A stretch of 64,000 nucleotides of DNA from JAIBJN01 sp963847985 (GTDB lineage: Bacteria > Actinomycetota > Thermoleophilia > Gaiellales > Gaiellaceae). Position numbers and translations under genes: made by a program. Positions 43,888 to 51,834 of the stretch are shown here, in pieces (position 1 is the stretch's first letter; each line of letters begins with the position of its first letter). Below the pieces are notes generated by a model. The model ran no database searches and had not been told where the DNA came from. It saw nothing but the letters and a program-made list of their open reading frames with translations. The DNA is taken from the NCBI GenBank assembly GCA_963847985.1, contig CAWKBS010000008.1, positions 434,001-498,000 of the forward strand, written 5' to 3'.

Positions 43888-45456
43888 ATGAAGGGCGCCG
43901 TGGCCGCAGGCCACCCGCTGACAGCCGAGGCGGGAGCGCGAATCCTCGCGGAAGGCGGGAACGCGGTGGACGCCTGCGTCGCGGCTGCGTTCGTCTCCTG
44001 GGTCGCGGAGAGCCCGCTGACCGGGCCGGGCGGCGGCGGCTTCATGCTCGTCCACCGGGCGGGCGACGGCACCGACCGGCTGCTCGACTTCTTCGTCGCC
44101 GTACCCGGAGAGGGGCTGCCCGCCGGCGAGCGCGGAGAGATGCTCGCCGTCGACATCGCCTTCGACGAGCGCACGACGCAGGTCTTCCTGATCGGGCCCG
44201 GTGCGGTCGCGGTGCCCGGGATGCCGGCGGGCCTCGCGGCCGCGCACCGCAGGTACGGCCGGCTCCCGTGGGCCGAGCTTTCCGCGCCCGCCGTCGAGCT
44301 CGCCCGGGCGGGGGTTCCGCTCAACCCCGAGCAGGCTTTCCTGCACAGGATCCTCGAGCCGATCCTCCGCAACGACGTCGAGAGTCGCAAGGTCTACGGC
44401 GCCGAGCGCCCCCTTGCCGTGGGAGAGCTCGTGGTGATGCCAAACCTCGCGGAGACCCTGGAGGAGCTCGCCGCCGAGGGGCCGGATGCGTTCTACCGCG
44501 GGGAGCTGGGGCGGCGCCTGAGCGAAGCCGTGCGCGAGCGGGGAGGGTCGCTGACCGAGGCGGACCTCGCCGCGTACCGCGTGATCCAGCGCCGGCCGGT
44601 GCGCGCCGCCTATCGCGATGGTGAGTTCGTCTCCAATCCGCCGCCGTCGTCCGGGGGTCTCCTGATCGCCTTCGCGCTCAGCGTCCTCGACAGGCTCGGG
44701 CCGATGGACCCGGCGGGGAGCCCCGCGGGGATCGCACTGCTGGCCGAGGCGATGCGGGAGGCGGCACGCCTCCGTCGCCCCGGGTTCGTGGGCGATCTCT
44801 ACCGCGGGGGCGCCCCGGGCCGGCTCCTGTCCGAGGCGCGCGTGGAGCAGGCGGCGGCCTCCGTGCGGGCCGCTCTCCGTTCGGCCGCGCCCGAGCCGCT
44901 CGGAGCTCCCTCGACGACGCACATCAGCGTCGTGGACGGCAACGGCAACGCCGCGTCGTTGTCGGCATCCACCGGGAGCGGCTCAGGGTTCGTTGTCCCG
45001 GGCACCGGAGTCCAGATGAACAACATGCTGGGGGAGCCCGACCTGAATCCGCACGAGCGCACGCTTCGGCCCGGTGCCCGACTGACCAGCATGATGGCGC
45101 CCTCGATCGTGCTCGCCGGTGGACGCCCGCGCCTGGTCGTCGGGAGCGCCGGCTCGATTCGCCTGCGCGCGGCGATCCTCCAGATCGTCGTCAACGTCGT
45201 CGACCACGGGATGGACGCGCGCGGCGCGATTGACGCGCCGCGGATCCACGTGGACGGGGATGTCCTCCAGCTCGAGGGAGGTACGCCTGCGTCTGATGCT
45301 GCGAGGCTGGAGAAGGCCGGCTACGCGGTCAACCTCTGGGCGGAGCGCAACCTCTACTTCGGCGGAGCCGCCGCCGTTGCCGTCCGCGCCGACGGGACGC
45401 TCGAGGCCGCCGGGGATCCGCGCCGCGGCGGCGCCGGCATCGTGGTGGCCACGTGA
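43888..45456 (+). CDS. Gamma-glutamyltranspeptidase-family Ntn hydrolase
   Basis: Gamma-glutamyltransferase-like N-terminal-nucleophile hydrolase of 522 residues. It has GHPLTAEAGARILAEGGNAV and DACVAAAFVSWVAESPLTGP in the large subunit, and the self-cleavage/nucleophile site LGAPSTTHISVVDGNGNAAS (nucleophile Thr). GGRPRLVVGSAGSIRLRAAI and the substrate-loop MMAPSIVL follow. No signal peptide is visible, so it may be cytosolic, unlike classical GGT. It overlaps the GNAT gene by 4 bp (GTGA), giving a three-gene operon with the two genes that follow. Confidence 0.88.
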   Translation: MKGAVAAGHPLTAEAGARILAEGGNAVDACVAAAFVSWVAESPLTGPGGGGFMLVHRAGDGTDRLLDFFVAVPGEGLPAGERGEMLAVDIAFDERTTQVFLIGPGAVAVPGMPAGLAAAHRRYGRLPWAELSAPAVELARAGVPLNPEQAFLHRILEPILRNDVESRKVYGAERPLAVGELVVMPNLAETLEELAAEGPDAFYRGELGRRLSEAVRERGGSLTEADLAAYRVIQRRPVRAAYRDGEFVSNPPPSSGGLLIAFALSVLDRLGPMDPAGSPAGIALLAEAMREAARLRRPGFVGDLYRGGAPGRLLSEARVEQAAASVRAALRSAAPEPLGAPSTTHISVVDGNGNAASLSASTGSGSGFVVPGTGVQMNNMLGEPDLNPHERTLRPGARLTSMMAPSIVLAGGRPRLVVGSAGSIRLRAAILQIVVNVVDHGMDARGAIDAPRIHVDGDVLQLEGGTPASDAARLEKAGYAVNLWAERNLYFGGAAAVAVRADGTLEAAGDPRRGGAGIVVAT

Positions 45457-45956
45457 CCGTCGTGGTCCGACGCGCCGTGCCCGGGGACGCCGCGGGCCTC
45501 GTCGAGCTCGCCCGCGCGGTGGGCGCCGAGCCGGAGGGCTGGCTGATCACGAACGGCGAGTGGCGGTCACCGTCGGAGGAGCGGCGCTACCTGCGCGCCG
45601 TCCGCCGGCACACGCACGCGGCGGTCTTCGTCGCCGAGACCGCGGACGGGATCGTCGGCCGGATCTCCCTGGCTCGCGACATGCATCCGGCGAGCGAGCA
45701 CGTCGCCGACCTCGGCCTCATGGTCGCCGTCCCCCACCGCCGTCAGGGCGTCGGCCGCGCGCTCATGGAGGCGGCCGAGGTCTGGGCGCGCGACGTCGGC
45801 GTGCGCAAGCTCGAGCTCCACGTCTTCCCGCACAACGAGGCCGCGATCGCGCTCTACGAGGGCCTCGGGTACGAGCGGGAGGGTTACCGCCGCGACCACT
45901 ACCGGCGCGCGAACGGCTTCGTCGACGCCATCCTGATGGCCAAGATGATCGGATGA
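45453..45956 (+). CDS. GNAT-family N-acetyltransferase
   Basis: GCN5-related acetyltransferase of 167 residues. The acetyl-CoA-binding motif A is clear: VADLGLMVAVPHRRQGVGRA (R/Q-x-x-G-x-G/A), then LMEAAEVWARDVGVRKLELH and the motif-B end NEAAIALYEGLGYEREGYRR. It is similar to putative amino-acid or aminoglycoside-type acetyltransferases of the RimI/Yhb group. The substrate is unknown. It is translationally coupled to genes on both sides. Confidence 0.88.
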   Translation: MTVVVRRAVPGDAAGLVELARAVGAEPEGWLITNGEWRSPSEERRYLRAVRRHTHAAVFVAETADGIVGRISLARDMHPASEHVADLGLMVAVPHRRQGVGRALMEAAEVWARDVGVRKLELHVFPHNEAAIALYEGLGYEREGYRRDHYRRANGFVDAILMAKMIG

Positions 45957-46324
45957 CCGAGCCTCGCGCCCCCAGCCAGCCCGGCTCCGTGCTCTTCGAG
46001 GAGGAGGCGCTCCTCGAGGAGGAGGAGCTGTGGACCGACGACTCCGGCGAGGACCATGACGGCTGGTTCTGCGTCCGCACCGACCCGTTTCCGTGCCCGG
46101 CCGCCGGCTGCACATACGTCGCCGAGTTCATGACCGCCGTCCACCTCATCCTCGTATGGGCCGAGCGCGACGACACGAACCTCCTCTGGCACGCGCAGCG
46201 GGCGAAGGAGGTCGGCCGCAACCCGCGCATCGTCCCCTACGAACGGTCCTACGGCCCGAGCGCCTCGTACTACGCCTGGGAGGCCTCCGGCAGGCCGGTG
46301 CACGGCGTCCGCCGCCCCGCGTAG
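45953..46324 (+). CDS. Hypothetical protein with CxxxxC-H motif (123 aa)
   Basis: A 123-residue protein with an acidic N-terminus (SVLFEEEALLEEEELWTDDS) and a central CPAAGCTYVAEFMTAVHLIL stretch, which looks like a small Cys/His metal or structural site, ahead of a VWAERDD segment. It ends YYAWEASGRPVHGVRRPA. No family recognised. It is the last gene of the GGT-GNAT operon and overlaps the GNAT gene by 4 bp. Confidence 0.65.
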   Translation: MTEPRAPSQPGSVLFEEEALLEEEELWTDDSGEDHDGWFCVRTDPFPCPAAGCTYVAEFMTAVHLILVWAERDDTNLLWHAQRAKEVGRNPRIVPYERSYGPSASYYAWEASGRPVHGVRRPA

Positions 46325-46328
46325 TCGC

Positions 46329-46494
46329 AGGAGGGTTTGGCGAAATAACGACTGTGCCGCCGGGCCGCGCTGCTCGCCCCGAAGACTGCGTCCTCAGTCG
46401 CGCCCGTAGCTTCCGGCTACGAACGCTCCCTGCGTCCTTGTTTCGGAACGACCATCGCACCCCGGCGGCGAGCGGAATTTCGCCAAGCCCTCCT
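46329..46494. repeat. Long-hairpin element (copy 1, 166 bp)
   Basis: Terminal inverted repeats AGGAGGGTTTGGCGAAAT (46329-46346) and ATTTCGCCAAGCCCTCCT (46477-46494) match at 17 of 18 positions. The centre has GCGTCCTCAGTCG, then the perfect small hairpin CGTAGC-TTCCG-GCTACG, then CTCCCTGCGTCCTT. It fills the whole gap between two convergent genes. It is related to the elements at 49206-49345 and 51835-52001. Confidence 0.65.
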
Positions 46495-47104
46495 AGATCG
46501 GCTCGACGCGGCCGTTGCCGCCGGCGCGGTGCCTGATCTCCGTCTCGCGCTCGACCGCCTCGGCGGCCTGGCTGAGCATCGGTGCGAGGCGGATGACCCG
46601 CTCCCGCTCCGAGCGGATCTCGAGGAGGCCCTGCTTGATGTCCGTCCCGAAGTCGATCCGCGAGGCGATCTGGTAGGCGATCGAGTCCGCGTCGAGGTCG
46701 AGGTCGTCCACGTCGGCCTCGGCGGCGGTCACGACCCGCGCGTAGGCCGCGAGGCACTCCTCGATCTCGTCCTCGTTGGGCGAGTCGGGCTCGTCCGGGA
46801 CGAGCTCGATCTCCCCGGTCGCGTACGGGCGCCCGTCGGTGAGCCCGACGAGCTGGAAGCGCTCGTGCGCCTCGACGACGACGTTGAGGCGGCCGTCGTC
46901 GAAGCGGTCGATCACCTCGACGACTGCGCAGCTGACGCCGACGTCGCGCATCCCCTGCTCGTCCTCGAGCACCAGCCCGAACTCGTTGCCGAAGTCGAGG
47001 CACTCGCCGATCAGCTCGCGGTAGCGCGGCTCGAAGATGTGCAGCGGCGCCTGCTCGCCGGGCACCAGCACGAGGTTCAGGGGAAAGAGACCGATCTCGT
47101 CCAC
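46493..47104 (-). CDS. Lon substrate-binding (LON-SBD) domain protein
   Basis: Stand-alone LON N-terminal-domain protein of 203 residues with no AAA or protease domain. It has GLFPLNLVLVPGEQAPLHIF, EPRYRELIGECLDFGNEFGL and DDGRLNVVVEAHERFQLVGL. The GTG start at 47104 is taken because TAACCT lies 8 bases upstream; the longer open frame is an artefact of shadow reading. Function of such single-domain proteins is unclear (adaptor or regulator). Confidence 0.82.
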   Translation of the reverse strand: MDEIGLFPLNLVLVPGEQAPLHIFEPRYRELIGECLDFGNEFGLVLEDEQGMRDVGVSCAVVEVIDRFDDGRLNVVVEAHERFQLVGLTDGRPYATGEIELVPDEPDSPNEDEIEECLAAYARVVTAAEADVDDLDLDADSIAYQIASRIDFGTDIKQGLLEIRSERERVIRLAPMLSQAAEAVERETEIRHRAGGNGRVEPI

Positions 47105-47112
47105 GAGCCGAC

Positions 47113-47122
47113 AGGTTAAGGT
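47113..47122. promoter_or_regulatory. Overlapping divergent -10 boxes (LON-domain gene / hisC)
   Basis: AGGTTAAGGT carries TAAGGT on the plus strand (47117-47122, 6 bases before the hisC GTG) and TAACCT on the minus strand (47113-47118, 8 bases before the LON-domain GTG). The two boxes share 2 bases in a 24-bp gap, so the two promoters should compete for the same site. Confidence 0.55.
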
Positions 47123-47128
47123 TTCCGC

Positions 47129-48235
47129 GTGCCCCGCGATCTGATCAGGCCCGCGCTTGACGGTCTCGTCGCGTACGAGCCGGGCAAGCCCATCGAGGAG
47201 GTCCAGCGCGAGCTGGGCCTCGAGCGGGTGGTCAAGCTCGGCTCCAATGAGGGGCATTTCGGGCCGTTCCCGCAGGCGGTCGAGGCGATCGAGCGCTGCC
47301 TGCCCGAGCTGAACAACTACCCGGACGGCGGGGCGTACCACCTCGTGCAGGCCCTCGCGGCGAAGTACGGCGTCGACCCGAGCCTCGTGGCCGTCTCCGC
47401 CGGCGCCGACGGGATCATCACGTACCTCACGCTCGTCACCCTCGACCCGGGCGACGAGGTCGTCTACGGCTGGCCGTCCTTCGCGATCTACCCGCTGACC
47501 ACGATCAGGATGGGCGCCGTCCCCGTGGCGGTGCCGCTCACCGACTACCGCTACGACGTCGACGCCATGCTCGCCGCGATCACCGACCGGACGAAGCTCG
47601 TCTACCTCTGCAACCCGAACAACCCGACCGGGACGATGATCACCCGGGCCGAGGTGGACCGCTACTTCGCGGCCGTCCCCGACCACGTCCTCACCGTCCT
47701 CGACGAGGCGTACTCCGAGTTCGTCGGCGAGCCCGACTACCCGGACGGGATCGAAGAGCATGTAAAGGCCGGGCGGCGCGTGCTCGTCCTGCGCACGTTC
47801 TCGAAGATCTACGGCCTCGCCGGCATGCGGGTCGGCTACGGCATCGGGCCCAAGGAAGTCGTGGACGCGATCAAGACGGTGCGCAACTCCTTCGACGTCT
47901 CGACACCCGCGCAGGTCGCCGCGCTGGCGAGCCTCGGCGACCATGAGGAGGTCGCGCGCCGGCGCGCCGCGACCGCCGAGACGCGCGCCGACCTGGTCGA
48001 GCGGTGCACGGGGCTCGGCCTGACGATCGCGCCCGACCCGGTCGCCAACTTCGTCTACGCGGAGGTGGGCGGCGACTCGCGAGAGGTCTTCCAGAAGATG
48101 CTCCTCGAGGGGGTGATCGTCCGCCCGCTCGGCCCGTTCGGAGCGCCCGACGCGATCCGGGTGACGGTCGGGTCGAAGGAGGATCACCAGGCCTTCGCGG
48201 AAGCGCTCGGGCGCGTCCTCGCGCTCACCGGCTAG
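47129..48235 (+). CDS. hisC: Histidinol-phosphate aminotransferase
   Basis: PLP-dependent class I/II aminotransferase of 368 residues converting imidazole-acetol phosphate to histidinol phosphate; the family is also used for aromatic amino acids. It has KLGSNEGHFGPFPQAVEAIE, SAGADGIITYLTLVTLDPGD and VYLCNPNNPTGTMITRAEVD. VLDEAYSEFVGEPDYPDG comes next, then the PLP lysine site LRTFSKIYGLAGMRVGYGIG. No other his gene is in the window, so substrate choice (histidine or aromatic) is not settled. Leaderless GTG start. Confidence 0.88.
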   Translation: MPRDLIRPALDGLVAYEPGKPIEEVQRELGLERVVKLGSNEGHFGPFPQAVEAIERCLPELNNYPDGGAYHLVQALAAKYGVDPSLVAVSAGADGIITYLTLVTLDPGDEVVYGWPSFAIYPLTTIRMGAVPVAVPLTDYRYDVDAMLAAITDRTKLVYLCNPNNPTGTMITRAEVDRYFAAVPDHVLTVLDEAYSEFVGEPDYPDGIEEHVKAGRRVLVLRTFSKIYGLAGMRVGYGIGPKEVVDAIKTVRNSFDVSTPAQVAALASLGDHEEVARRRAATAETRADLVERCTGLGLTIAPDPVANFVYAEVGGDSREVFQKMLLEGVIVRPLGPFGAPDAIRVTVGSKEDHQAFAEALGRVLALTG

Positions 48236-49198
48236 ATGTCGTCGAGCTGGACGCTCGGGGAGCTCGTGACCGGCATCCGCGGCGGCGACCGCCGAGCCCT
48301 CGCGCGCGCGATCACGCTCGTCGAGAACCGCGACCCGCTCGCCTACGAGCTGATCCGGGAGGTGTACCCGGACACCGGGCGCGGCTATGCGGTCGGGGTC
48401 ACGGGACCGCCGGGCGTGGGCAAGTCGAGCCTGATCAGCGCGCTCGTCCGGCTCGTGCGCGAGGAGGGAAGGAGCGTCGGCGTCATCTCGGTCGACCCGT
48501 CCAGCCCGTTCACGAGCGGCGCCCTCCTCGGCGACCGCATCCGCCTGGCCGACCACTTCCTCGACCCCGAGGTCTTCATCCGCTCCATGGGGACGCGCGG
48601 ACATCTCGGCGGGCTGGCCGAGGCGACCCTCCAGGCCGCGCTCGTGCTCGACGCGGCGGGCAAGGAGCTGCTCTTCCTGGAGACGGTCGGCGCCGGCCAG
48701 AGCGAGGTGGAGATCATCGGCATCGCCGACACCGTCCTCCTCGTGCTCATGCCCGGCTCGGGCGACTCGATCCAGGCACTCAAGGCCGGGATCATGGAGA
48801 TCCCCGACGTCATCGCCGTGAACAAGCGCGATCACCCGGCGGCGAAGACGATGCTGAACGAGGTGCGCTCCATCCTCGCCCTCGACACCGAGCGGGAGTG
48901 GAAGCCGCCGATCGTCCTCACCGAAGCGGTGACCGGCGAGGGCGTCCCCGAGCTCCGGGAGAAGCTCGCCGACCACAGGCGATACCTGGAGGAGAGCGGG
49001 ACACTGGCGGAGCGCCGCGCCTCGAACCTCGCGGGCGAGGTGTTCGCGGTGGCGAGCGCGCGGGCGAAGGCGCATCTCGAGGAAGCGGTCACCGAAGACG
49101 CTGAGCTGCGCCGCCTGCTCGGCGAGGTGCAGCGGCGCGAGCTCGATCCGCTCACCGCGGTGCGTGAGATCATGGAGCGGGTGTTCAAGGTCAAGTGA
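48236..49198 (+). CDS. meaB: MeaB-type GTPase (methylmalonyl-CoA mutase chaperone)
   Basis: G3E-family GTPase of 320 residues that protects and reloads adenosylcobalamin-dependent methylmalonyl-CoA mutase. P-loop GPPGVGKSSLISALVRLVRE; G2/G3 region VDPSSPFTSGALLGDRIRLA and MGTRGHLGGLAEATLQAALV; LFLETVGAGQSEVEIIGIAD; the NKxD motif is NKRD. The ATG directly follows the hisC stop, so they are cotranscribed. The mutase genes are not in the window. Confidence 0.92.
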   Translation: MSSSWTLGELVTGIRGGDRRALARAITLVENRDPLAYELIREVYPDTGRGYAVGVTGPPGVGKSSLISALVRLVREEGRSVGVISVDPSSPFTSGALLGDRIRLADHFLDPEVFIRSMGTRGHLGGLAEATLQAALVLDAAGKELLFLETVGAGQSEVEIIGIADTVLLVLMPGSGDSIQALKAGIMEIPDVIAVNKRDHPAAKTMLNEVRSILALDTEREWKPPIVLTEAVTGEGVPELREKLADHRRYLEESGTLAERRASNLAGEVFAVASARAKAHLEEAVTEDAELRRLLGEVQRRELDPLTAVREIMERVFKVK

Positions 49199-49205
49199 CC
49201 CTGCC

Positions 49206-49345
49206 GGCGATGCACACCGGGCGCCTGGCGGCTGCAAAGCGGCGCCAGGCGGCGTCCTCAGTCGGATCCGTATCGTCCGATACGAATCCTCCCTGCGTCC
49301 TTCCCTGGCTTGCTTTTCGCCCGCCATGCGCGCGGGAGCATCACC
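49206..49345. repeat. Long-hairpin element (copy 2, 140 bp)
   Basis: The left end CGGCGATGC pairs with the right end GCATCACCG, and GGCGGCTGCAAAGC...GCCAGG pairs with CCTGGCTTGCTTTTCGCC. The centre is GCGTCCTCAGTCG, the stem CGTATC-GTCC-GATACG, and CTCCCTGCGTCCTT, matching copy 1. The stem differs by a compensatory pair (G-C in copy 1, T-A here). It lies between meaB and the threonine ammonia-lyase gene and may also end meaB transcription. Confidence 0.62.
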
Positions 49346-49359
49346 GACAGGATCACTAG

Positions 49360-50547
49360 ATGACGGGCCCGACCCTCGCTGAGATCCAGGAAGCGCGCGG
49401 GCGCCTCCAGGGGGTCGCGCGGGAGACGCCGGTCATCTCCTCGGAGACCTTGCGGCGACTGGCCGGCCGGCCGGTCTGGCTGAAGGCCGAGAACCTCCAA
49501 CGCACGGGCTCCTTCAAGATCCGCGGCGCCTTCAACCGGATCGCCAACCTCACGGACGCAGAGCGCGCCGCGGGCGTCGTCACGGCGAGCGCCGGCAACC
49601 ACGGCCAGGCGGTCGCCTGGGCGGCGCGGGAGTCCGGAGTGCACGCGACCGTCTTCATGCCGGAGGACGCACCGACCGCGAAGATCGACGCGACGAAGAG
49701 CTACGGCGCCGACGTCGTCCTCGCGGGCCGCGGCTTCGACGAGGCAGCAGCGGCCGCGCAGGAGCGGGTCGAGGCGGGGGAGACCTACGTCCACGCCTTC
49801 GAGGACCCGCTCGTCCTCGCCGGCCAGGGCACCCTCGGCCTGGAGCTCGCCGAGCAGCTCGGGCCCGAGGTGGAGACGATCGTCGTGCCCATCGGCGGCG
49901 GCGGCCTCGCGGCCGGGATCGCGCTCGCGCTGGCCGAGGTGCGCCCGGAGCTGCGAATCGTCGGCGTCCAGCCGGCGGCGTGCGCCCCGTTCGCCGGCCT
50001 GGCGCCGACCGGGAGCACGATCGCGGACGGCATCGCCGTCAAGCACCCCGGCGAGCTCACCCGAAGCGTGCTCGAGGGTCGGCTCGAGGCGATCGTGACG
50101 GTGACCGACGCCGAGATCGCCGGCGCCATCCTCCTCGTCAGCGAGCGGTGCAAGCTCACGGTCGAGGGGGCCGGCGCCGCCTCGGTTGCCGCGCTCCTCT
50201 CCGGCAAGGTCCCGGGCGACGGCCCGGTCTGCGCCCTCCTCTCGGGTGGGAACATCGACGCGAGCATGCTCATCGAGGTCCTTCGCCACGGCCTCACGCG
50301 CGCGGGCCGCTATCTCGTCGTGCGCACGCGGGTCGACGACCGCCCGGGCAACCTCGCCGACCTGCTCGCCCTCGTCGCCGAGGGGCGCGCGAACGTCCTC
50401 GGCGTCGACCACCATCGGGAAGGCATGGACCTCCCGGTCACGGGCACGGAGATCGAGCTCACGCTCGTCATGCGCGACGAGGAGCACTGCGACGAGCTGC
50501 TGGCCAAGCTCGCCGAGCAGGGCTACGCGGCCGAGCGGCTCCGTTAG
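49360..50547 (+). CDS. ilvA: Threonine ammonia-lyase with ACT domain
   Basis: PLP-dependent fold-II enzyme of 395 residues turning threonine into 2-oxobutyrate. The PLP lysine lies in RTGSFKIRGAFNRIANLTDA, the phosphate loop is VPIGGGGLAAGIALALAEVR, and ACALLSGGNID-like residues (VCALLSGGNIDASML) precede the ACT domain (RTRVDDRPGNLADLLALVAE to the end). The single C-terminal ACT domain is the form in many Gram-positives and may give allosteric control. It sits alone between the hairpin element and the tail-like locus. Confidence 0.92.
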   Translation: MTGPTLAEIQEARGRLQGVARETPVISSETLRRLAGRPVWLKAENLQRTGSFKIRGAFNRIANLTDAERAAGVVTASAGNHGQAVAWAARESGVHATVFMPEDAPTAKIDATKSYGADVVLAGRGFDEAAAAAQERVEAGETYVHAFEDPLVLAGQGTLGLELAEQLGPEVETIVVPIGGGGLAAGIALALAEVRPELRIVGVQPAACAPFAGLAPTGSTIADGIAVKHPGELTRSVLEGRLEAIVTVTDAEIAGAILLVSERCKLTVEGAGAASVAALLSGKVPGDGPVCALLSGGNIDASMLIEVLRHGLTRAGRYLVVRTRVDDRPGNLADLLALVAEGRANVLGVDHHREGMDLPVTGTEIELTLVMRDEEHCDELLAKLAEQGYAAERLR

Positions 50548-50678
50548 CGGGCGCGCGCGAGGAGCGTCGCGAGGCGGGCACGAAGGCCCCGGGCCTCACG
50601 CCGCTGCGTCGCGTAACGCCTGGCCTCTGCCCGGCGAGCCTGCGAGAGCGCGAGCTGCGTGGCTGCTTGACTCGGCAT
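50544..50678 (-). CDS. Small ORF downstream of the tail-tube remnant (44 aa)
   Basis: A 44-residue reading frame (MPSQAATQLALSQARRAEAR, then RYATQRREARGLRARLATLL) of Arg/Ala-rich helical character. It matches, at the level of TQL-L-ARR and the Arg-rich helix, the 65-residue ORF at 50797-50994, and lies the same 36 bases behind a tail-tube C-terminus. It overlaps the 3' end of ilvA by 4 bases. It could be translated but might be a decayed duplicate. Confidence 0.45.
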   Translation of the reverse strand: MPSQAATQLALSQARRAEARRYATQRREARGLRARLATLLARAR

Positions 50679-50689
50679 GCCTACAGGAC

Positions 50690-50795
50690 GGCCGGGCAGC
50701 GAGTTGTCTTCCCTGCGTGTCGAGCTCGAGCCGCTCGTGCGCGAGCTAGATCGTCTCGATCACGACCTTCTTCTTCGAGGCGCCGAACCCGGTCG
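50690..50795 (-). pseudogene. Remnant of a second tail-tube (T4 gp19-like) gene
   Basis: On the minus strand the sequence reads FGASKKKVVIETI, stop, LAHERLELDTQ. It aligns with the C-terminus of the intact gene at 51031-51456 (LDASKNEVAIETLELAHEGL), with an internal stop in place of the Glu codon. Only the last ~35 codons survive, followed by a small ORF in the same arrangement as behind the intact copy. Confidence 0.55.
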
Positions 50796-50796
50796 G

Positions 50797-50994
50797 CTAC
50801 TTGGTGGCCGGGGCGACGCGCGGCGCTTCCGCCGGGGTCGCTTCGCGGCGCCGCAGGAGCGCAACTATGCGATCTCGGAGCCTTGGCGCATCGGGGCCTG
50901 CGAGCGCGGCGAGGCGATGCCGGTCGGCGTCGCGGAGGAGGTCGTCCTGCCGCGAGCGCGCGAGCCCGAGCTGGGTGACAGGGTGGTAGGACAT
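50797..50994 (-). CDS. Small ORF downstream of the intact tail-tube gene (65 aa)
   Basis: A 65-residue protein starting MSYHPVTQLGLARSRQDDLL, then RDADRHRLAALAGPDAPRLR, helical and Arg-rich. The ATG lies 36 bases after the stop of the tail-tube-like gene on the same strand. It resembles the short 'TQL-LARxR' proteins of actinobacteria in composition. The neighbouring duplicate ORF at 50544-50678 supports its reality. Function unknown. Confidence 0.55.
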   Translation of the reverse strand: MSYHPVTQLGLARSRQDDLLRDADRHRLAALAGPDAPRLRDRIVALLRRREATPAEAPRVAPATK

Positions 50995-51030
50995 GCCTAC
51001 CAGACGGCGCAGGCCGCCATCTTCTTCCAG

Positions 51031-51456
51031 CTAGGTGACGAGCTCGAGCCCCTCGTGAGCGAGCTCGAGCGTCTCGATCGCCACCTCGTTCTTCGACGCG
51101 TCGAGCTCCGAGAGCTCCCACTTCACGGGCCACGCTTCCTGGAGGGACCAGCGCAGGACCGGCTGGCCGGAGTCATCGAGGAGGACGATGAGGACCGCGC
51201 GTCGCTGAATGGTGCCGTCGCGGACCGTCTGCCACCAGTTCCACAGGTCGGGCGAGGTCGTGAGACCCCGCCGGAGGGTCACGTTGGGGTAGCGGATCCG
51301 CCCCGGTAGCTTGATCGAGCGGGAGCCGCCAAGCTCCCGATACTCGATCACCTCCGCCTCGGCCGCCAGCCCACTCACCGACGTGAAGGCCGCCGCGGCG
51401 ACCCCGTCGATCTCGACGAGGAAGCTGAAGTTCTTGAAGGGATCCCTGCGCGGCAT
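51031..51456 (-). CDS. Phage T4 gp19-like tail tube protein
   Basis: A 141-residue protein of the tail tube/Hcp-like fold (T4 gp19, PVC/eCIS tube). It starts MPRRDPFKNFSFLVEIDGVA and includes GFEE-like VSGLAAEAEVIEYRELGGSR, KLPGRIRYPNVTLRRGLTTS, DLWNWWQTVRDGTIQRRAVL and LDASKNEVAIETLELAHEGL. No sheath, baseplate, ATPase or portal gene is nearby, so it is an orphan or a leftover of a contractile-injection or phage-tail locus. It lies in one minus-strand unit with the 121-aa gene. Confidence 0.8.
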   Translation of the reverse strand: MPRRDPFKNFSFLVEIDGVAAAAFTSVSGLAAEAEVIEYRELGGSRSIKLPGRIRYPNVTLRRGLTTSPDLWNWWQTVRDGTIQRRAVLIVLLDDSGQPVLRWSLQEAWPVKWELSELDASKNEVAIETLELAHEGLELVT

Positions 51457-51457
51457 T

Positions 51458-51823
51458 TCAGGCTCCTCTCGGGTAGGCGAGCTCGCGGTAGATCTCGAGG
51501 TCATGCGCCATCGTGCCCTTATAGGCCTTCTTCTCCGGGTCGAGGTAGGCCACGCGGGCGGTGATCGCGTTCGAGCGCGCCCGCGCGAACCAGGACGGCG
51601 CAGAGTCGAGCAGCGTCCTGATCTCCTTGCCGGGCGCGAGGAACGGGATGTTGCGGAAGAGCGGCAGCGCCGCCACGTCCTTCGTGCCGCCGAGGCCGAC
51701 GAGCTTGCGGTTGAACGTCGTCTGGACGTTCAGCGCCGGCCGGTCGCCGATGTTCGCCACCGAGAGGAAGAAGAGGCCGTCCTCGAAGACGATGTCCACG
51801 ATCACCTCGGGCCGGCCGCTCAC
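51458..51823 (-). CDS. Ig-like-fold hypothetical protein linked to tail-tube gene (121 aa)
   Basis: A 121-residue beta-rich protein: VIVDIVFEDGLFFLSVANIG, DRPALNVQTTFNRKLVGLGG, KDVAALPLFRNIPFLAPGKE, then RARSNAITARVAYLDPEKKA. The alternating pattern suggests an Ig/CARDB-like domain. No family assigned. It starts with GTG and its stop is 1 base before the tail-tube start, so they are translated together. Confidence 0.68.
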   Translation of the reverse strand: MSGRPEVIVDIVFEDGLFFLSVANIGDRPALNVQTTFNRKLVGLGGTKDVAALPLFRNIPFLAPGKEIRTLLDSAPSWFARARSNAITARVAYLDPEKKAYKGTMAHDLEIYRELAYPRGA

Positions 51824-51834
51824 GCCCGCAGCTT

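Noticed and set aside
46493..49327. 944-codon minus-strand open frame
   Set aside because: Only the last 203 codons are a real protein (LON domain); the rest is antisense to hisC and meaB.
51031..51823. Prophage or complete contractile injection system
   Set aside because: Only tube-like and Ig-like genes are present; no sheath, baseplate, ATPase, capsid, integrase or lysis genes within the window.
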